From an uncultured Rhodoluna sp. (GTDB lineage: Bacteria > Actinomycetota > Actinomycetes > Actinomycetales > Microbacteriaceae): a stretch of 15,419 nt of DNA. Shown here piece by piece: positions 13,945-15,419 of this stretch. A program made the translations under genes and the position numbers. Position 1 is the first letter of the stretch, and each line of letters starts with the position of its first letter. Below the pieces are notes generated by a model. It searched no databases, was not told the origin of the DNA, and saw only the letters and a program-made list of their open reading frames with translations. The stretch lies in the NCBI GenBank assembly GCA_937898095.1, contig CALDKR010000138.1, positions 1 to 15,419 on the forward strand. The letters are read 5' to 3'.

Positions 13945-15207
13945 ATGACAACTCAGCTGCCACCGCATGGCCATAATTTCGACCCTTGGTTGGACACTTA
14001 TGCCGCGCGCGCGGCGACGCTGTCAGTTTCTGAAGTTCGAGCGCTTTTTTCAGTAGTTAGTCGCCCCGAGGTTGTTTCGCTAGCTGGCGGAATGCCATAC
14101 GTGGCTGCATTGCCGCACGAGGTGCTAAACCAGAGCTATCAAAGCATGATGGCCAAGCGCGGCAACTTTGCAATTCAATATTCAGGCGGTCAGGGCGACG
14201 AAACCCTGCGCGACCAAATTCGCGAAATCATGGCCCTCGAGGGCATTTCGTCTTCGGTCGAAGACCTGGTTATCACCACCGGCTCGCAGCACGGCCTCGA
14301 ACTTCTTTCGGGGCTGTTCCTTGACCCAGGCGATGTTGTTTTGGCCGAGGGCCCAAGCTATGTCGGCGCTCTGGGCATCTTCCGTCACTACGAAGCCCAC
14401 ATCGAACACGTTTACACCGACGAAAACGGCATGTCACCAGAGGCACTGCTCGAGTCGATCGAAGACATGAAGCGCCAGGGCAAAAACATCAAGTTCCTCT
14501 ATCTGGTGCCGAACTTCGCCAACCCATCAGGTGTCACGCTGTCGGCCGAGCGCCGCGCCCCGATTCTCGAAATCTGTCGCAAAAACCACATTTTGGTTAT
14601 CGAAGACAACCCATACGGCTTGCTTTATTTCAACCAGCCGGTGCCGGCTGCAATGCGCAGCATGGATGAAGAGGGCGTGGTTTATCTAGGCTCCTTCAGC
14701 AAGATCATGGCCCCGGGTTTCCGTGTGGGTTATGTTCTAGCGCCGCCTGCGATTCGCGACAAAATGGTGCTGGCTCAAGAGTCAGCCCTGCTTTGCCCAT
14801 CGGCTTTCACGCAGATGTTGATCAGCGAATTTTTGGCTAACACCGACTGGAAGGGCCAAATCGAGACTTTCCGCGGGGTTTATCGTGAGCGTCGCGACGC
14901 CGCCCTGCAGGCAATGCACGACTTTTTGCCAAATCTCGAGACCACACGCCCTGACGGCGGCTTCTATCTGTGGGTCACCCTGCCAGACGGCGTCGACTCA
15001 AAGGCCATGTTGCCGCTCGCGGTCAAAGAATTGGTGGCATACACCCCGGGCACTGCGTTCTTCGGCGACGGCACCGGCCAAAAGCACCTGAGAATTTGCT
15101 ACTCGTATCCAACCCCCGAAAACATTAGGGTTGGCATCAAGCGCCTAGCAAACGTCATCAACTTGCAGACCGAATTGCTCGAAACCTTTGCCCACAAAGA
15201 AAGCTGA
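13945..15207 (+). CDS. PLP-dependent aminotransferase, fold type I (LysN/2-aminoadipate-type)
   Basis: 420 residues. Class I/II aminotransferase of the type resembling MocR C-domains and 2-aminoadipate aminotransferases: VSLAGGMP (44-51), QYSGGQGDETLR (78-89), TTGSQHGLEL (111-120), PNFANPSG (189-196, Asn193 for the cofactor ring), EDNPYG (220-225, Asp221 and Tyr224), SFSKIMAPGFRVGY with PLP-binding Lys253, and LRICYS with carboxylate-binding Arg383. The N-terminus has no helix-turn-helix domain, so it is an enzyme and not a MocR regulator. The amino donor is not decidable from sequence. In actinobacteria such a gene is found in the trxA - ddl/parB neighbourhood near the origin (recalled synteny), as here. 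Stop lies two bases before the ddl start, implying an operon. Confidence 0.9.
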   Translation: MTTQLPPHGHNFDPWLDTYAARAATLSVSEVRALFSVVSRPEVVSLAGGMPYVAALPHEVLNQSYQSMMAKRGNFAIQYSGGQGDETLRDQIREIMALEGISSSVEDLVITTGSQHGLELLSGLFLDPGDVVLAEGPSYVGALGIFRHYEAHIEHVYTDENGMSPEALLESIEDMKRQGKNIKFLYLVPNFANPSGVTLSAERRAPILEICRKNHILVIEDNPYGLLYFNQPVPAAMRSMDEEGVVYLGSFSKIMAPGFRVGYVLAPPAIRDKMVLAQESALLCPSAFTQMLISEFLANTDWKGQIETFRGVYRERRDAALQAMHDFLPNLETTRPDGGFYLWVTLPDGVDSKAMLPLAVKELVAYTPGTAFFGDGTGQKHLRICYSYPTPENIRVGIKRLANVINLQTELLETFAHKES

Positions 15208-15209
15208 TC

Positions 15210-15402
15210 ATGATTCCTGAATCAAAAGTTGGTTCAAAGCTCAAGGTTCAAATCTTGGCTGGTGGCATCTCTCACGAGCGCGATATCTCGCTCAAATCAG
15301 CTAGGCGAGTGGCCGATGCGCTGGCCGAGGTTGGCGTCACATCGGTGATTCGCGAACCCGACTTTGATTTGCTCAACAACATTCAGGCCGACAAGCCCGA
15401 TG
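15210..15402 (+). CDS. ddl: D-alanine--D-alanine ligase, N-terminal fragment (contig end)
   Basis: From ATG at 15210 the first 64 residues are visible: after a short lead, LKVQILAGGISHERDISLKS and ARRVADALAEVGV match the N-terminal domain of D-Ala-D-Ala ligases (motif GGxSxERxxSLxS). The enzyme joins two D-alanines for peptidoglycan precursors, fitting the nearby murJ. It starts 2 bases after the aminotransferase stop with only a weak SD (AAGAAAG), so translation is probably coupled. Truncation is artificial: genuine sequence ends at about 15402 where adapter begins. The last residues of the open frame beyond Asp64 are not real. Confidence 0.85.
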
Positions 15403-15419
15403 AGATCGGAAGAGCGTCG
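15403..15419 (+). other. Illumina TruSeq adapter remnant (artefact)
   Basis: The final 17 bases, AGATCGGAAGAGCGTCG, equal the start of the standard Illumina universal adapter read-through sequence. They are not biological. Bases at the junction may also belong to the genome by chance, so the exact border is uncertain by one or two bases. Confidence 0.95.

Overview
The window looks like part of the chromosome of a low-to-moderate GC actinobacterium, most likely a streamlined, possibly freshwater, member of the Microbacteriaceae. The grounds are gene order (cca - Nudix - membrane-anchored secreted protein - murJ - trxB - trxA - aminotransferase - ddl, as on the actinobacterial origin-proximal arm), the rpsF-ssb-rpsR-rplI-dnaB block, an actinobacterial-type PdhA N-terminus, short intergenic gaps and several start codons without a Shine-Dalgarno (SD) sequence. 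The taxonomic placement is inference. No mobile element, CRISPR array, tRNA or rRNA was seen. The right edge is a true contig end: its last 17 bases are Illumina adapter.

Layout. 1-225: N-terminal part of pdhA on the minus strand, with an in-frame amber stop. 263-688: a four-helix YvlD/phage-holin-4 family membrane protein. 644-1930: a minus-strand pair, a tiny WXG-like protein followed by an alpha/beta hydrolase. 2008-3396: purB, closed by a strong bidirectional terminator. 3484-4332: two small unrecognised membrane proteins (minus). 4399-5751: dnaB (minus). 5752-6130: a non-coding stretch packed with DnaA-box sequences. 6178-7906: rplI, rpsR, ssb and rpsF, one minus-strand operon transcribed rpsF first, with a leader that could sequester the rpsF ribosome-binding site. 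8030-9463: CCA-adding enzyme (minus). 9505-12331: Nudix hydrolase, a short secreted/anchored protein and murJ, translationally coupled by 4-base overlaps. 12433-13823: trxB and trxA, each preceded by unusual repeats. 13945-15207: PLP-dependent aminotransferase. 15210-15402: the first 64 codons of ddl, cut off by the adapter.

How the genes work together. Most are housekeeping genes for replication (dnaB, ssb), translation (bS6, bS18, bL9, tRNA CCA ends), purine synthesis (purB), cell-wall synthesis (murJ, ddl) and thiol redox (trxB, trxA). The least expected signal is the DnaA-box cluster directly upstream of the replicative helicase gene: four perfect boxes and six one-mismatch boxes within about 245 bp, in both orientations. 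It could be a (relocated) origin, a DnaA-titrating site, or DnaA control of dnaB.
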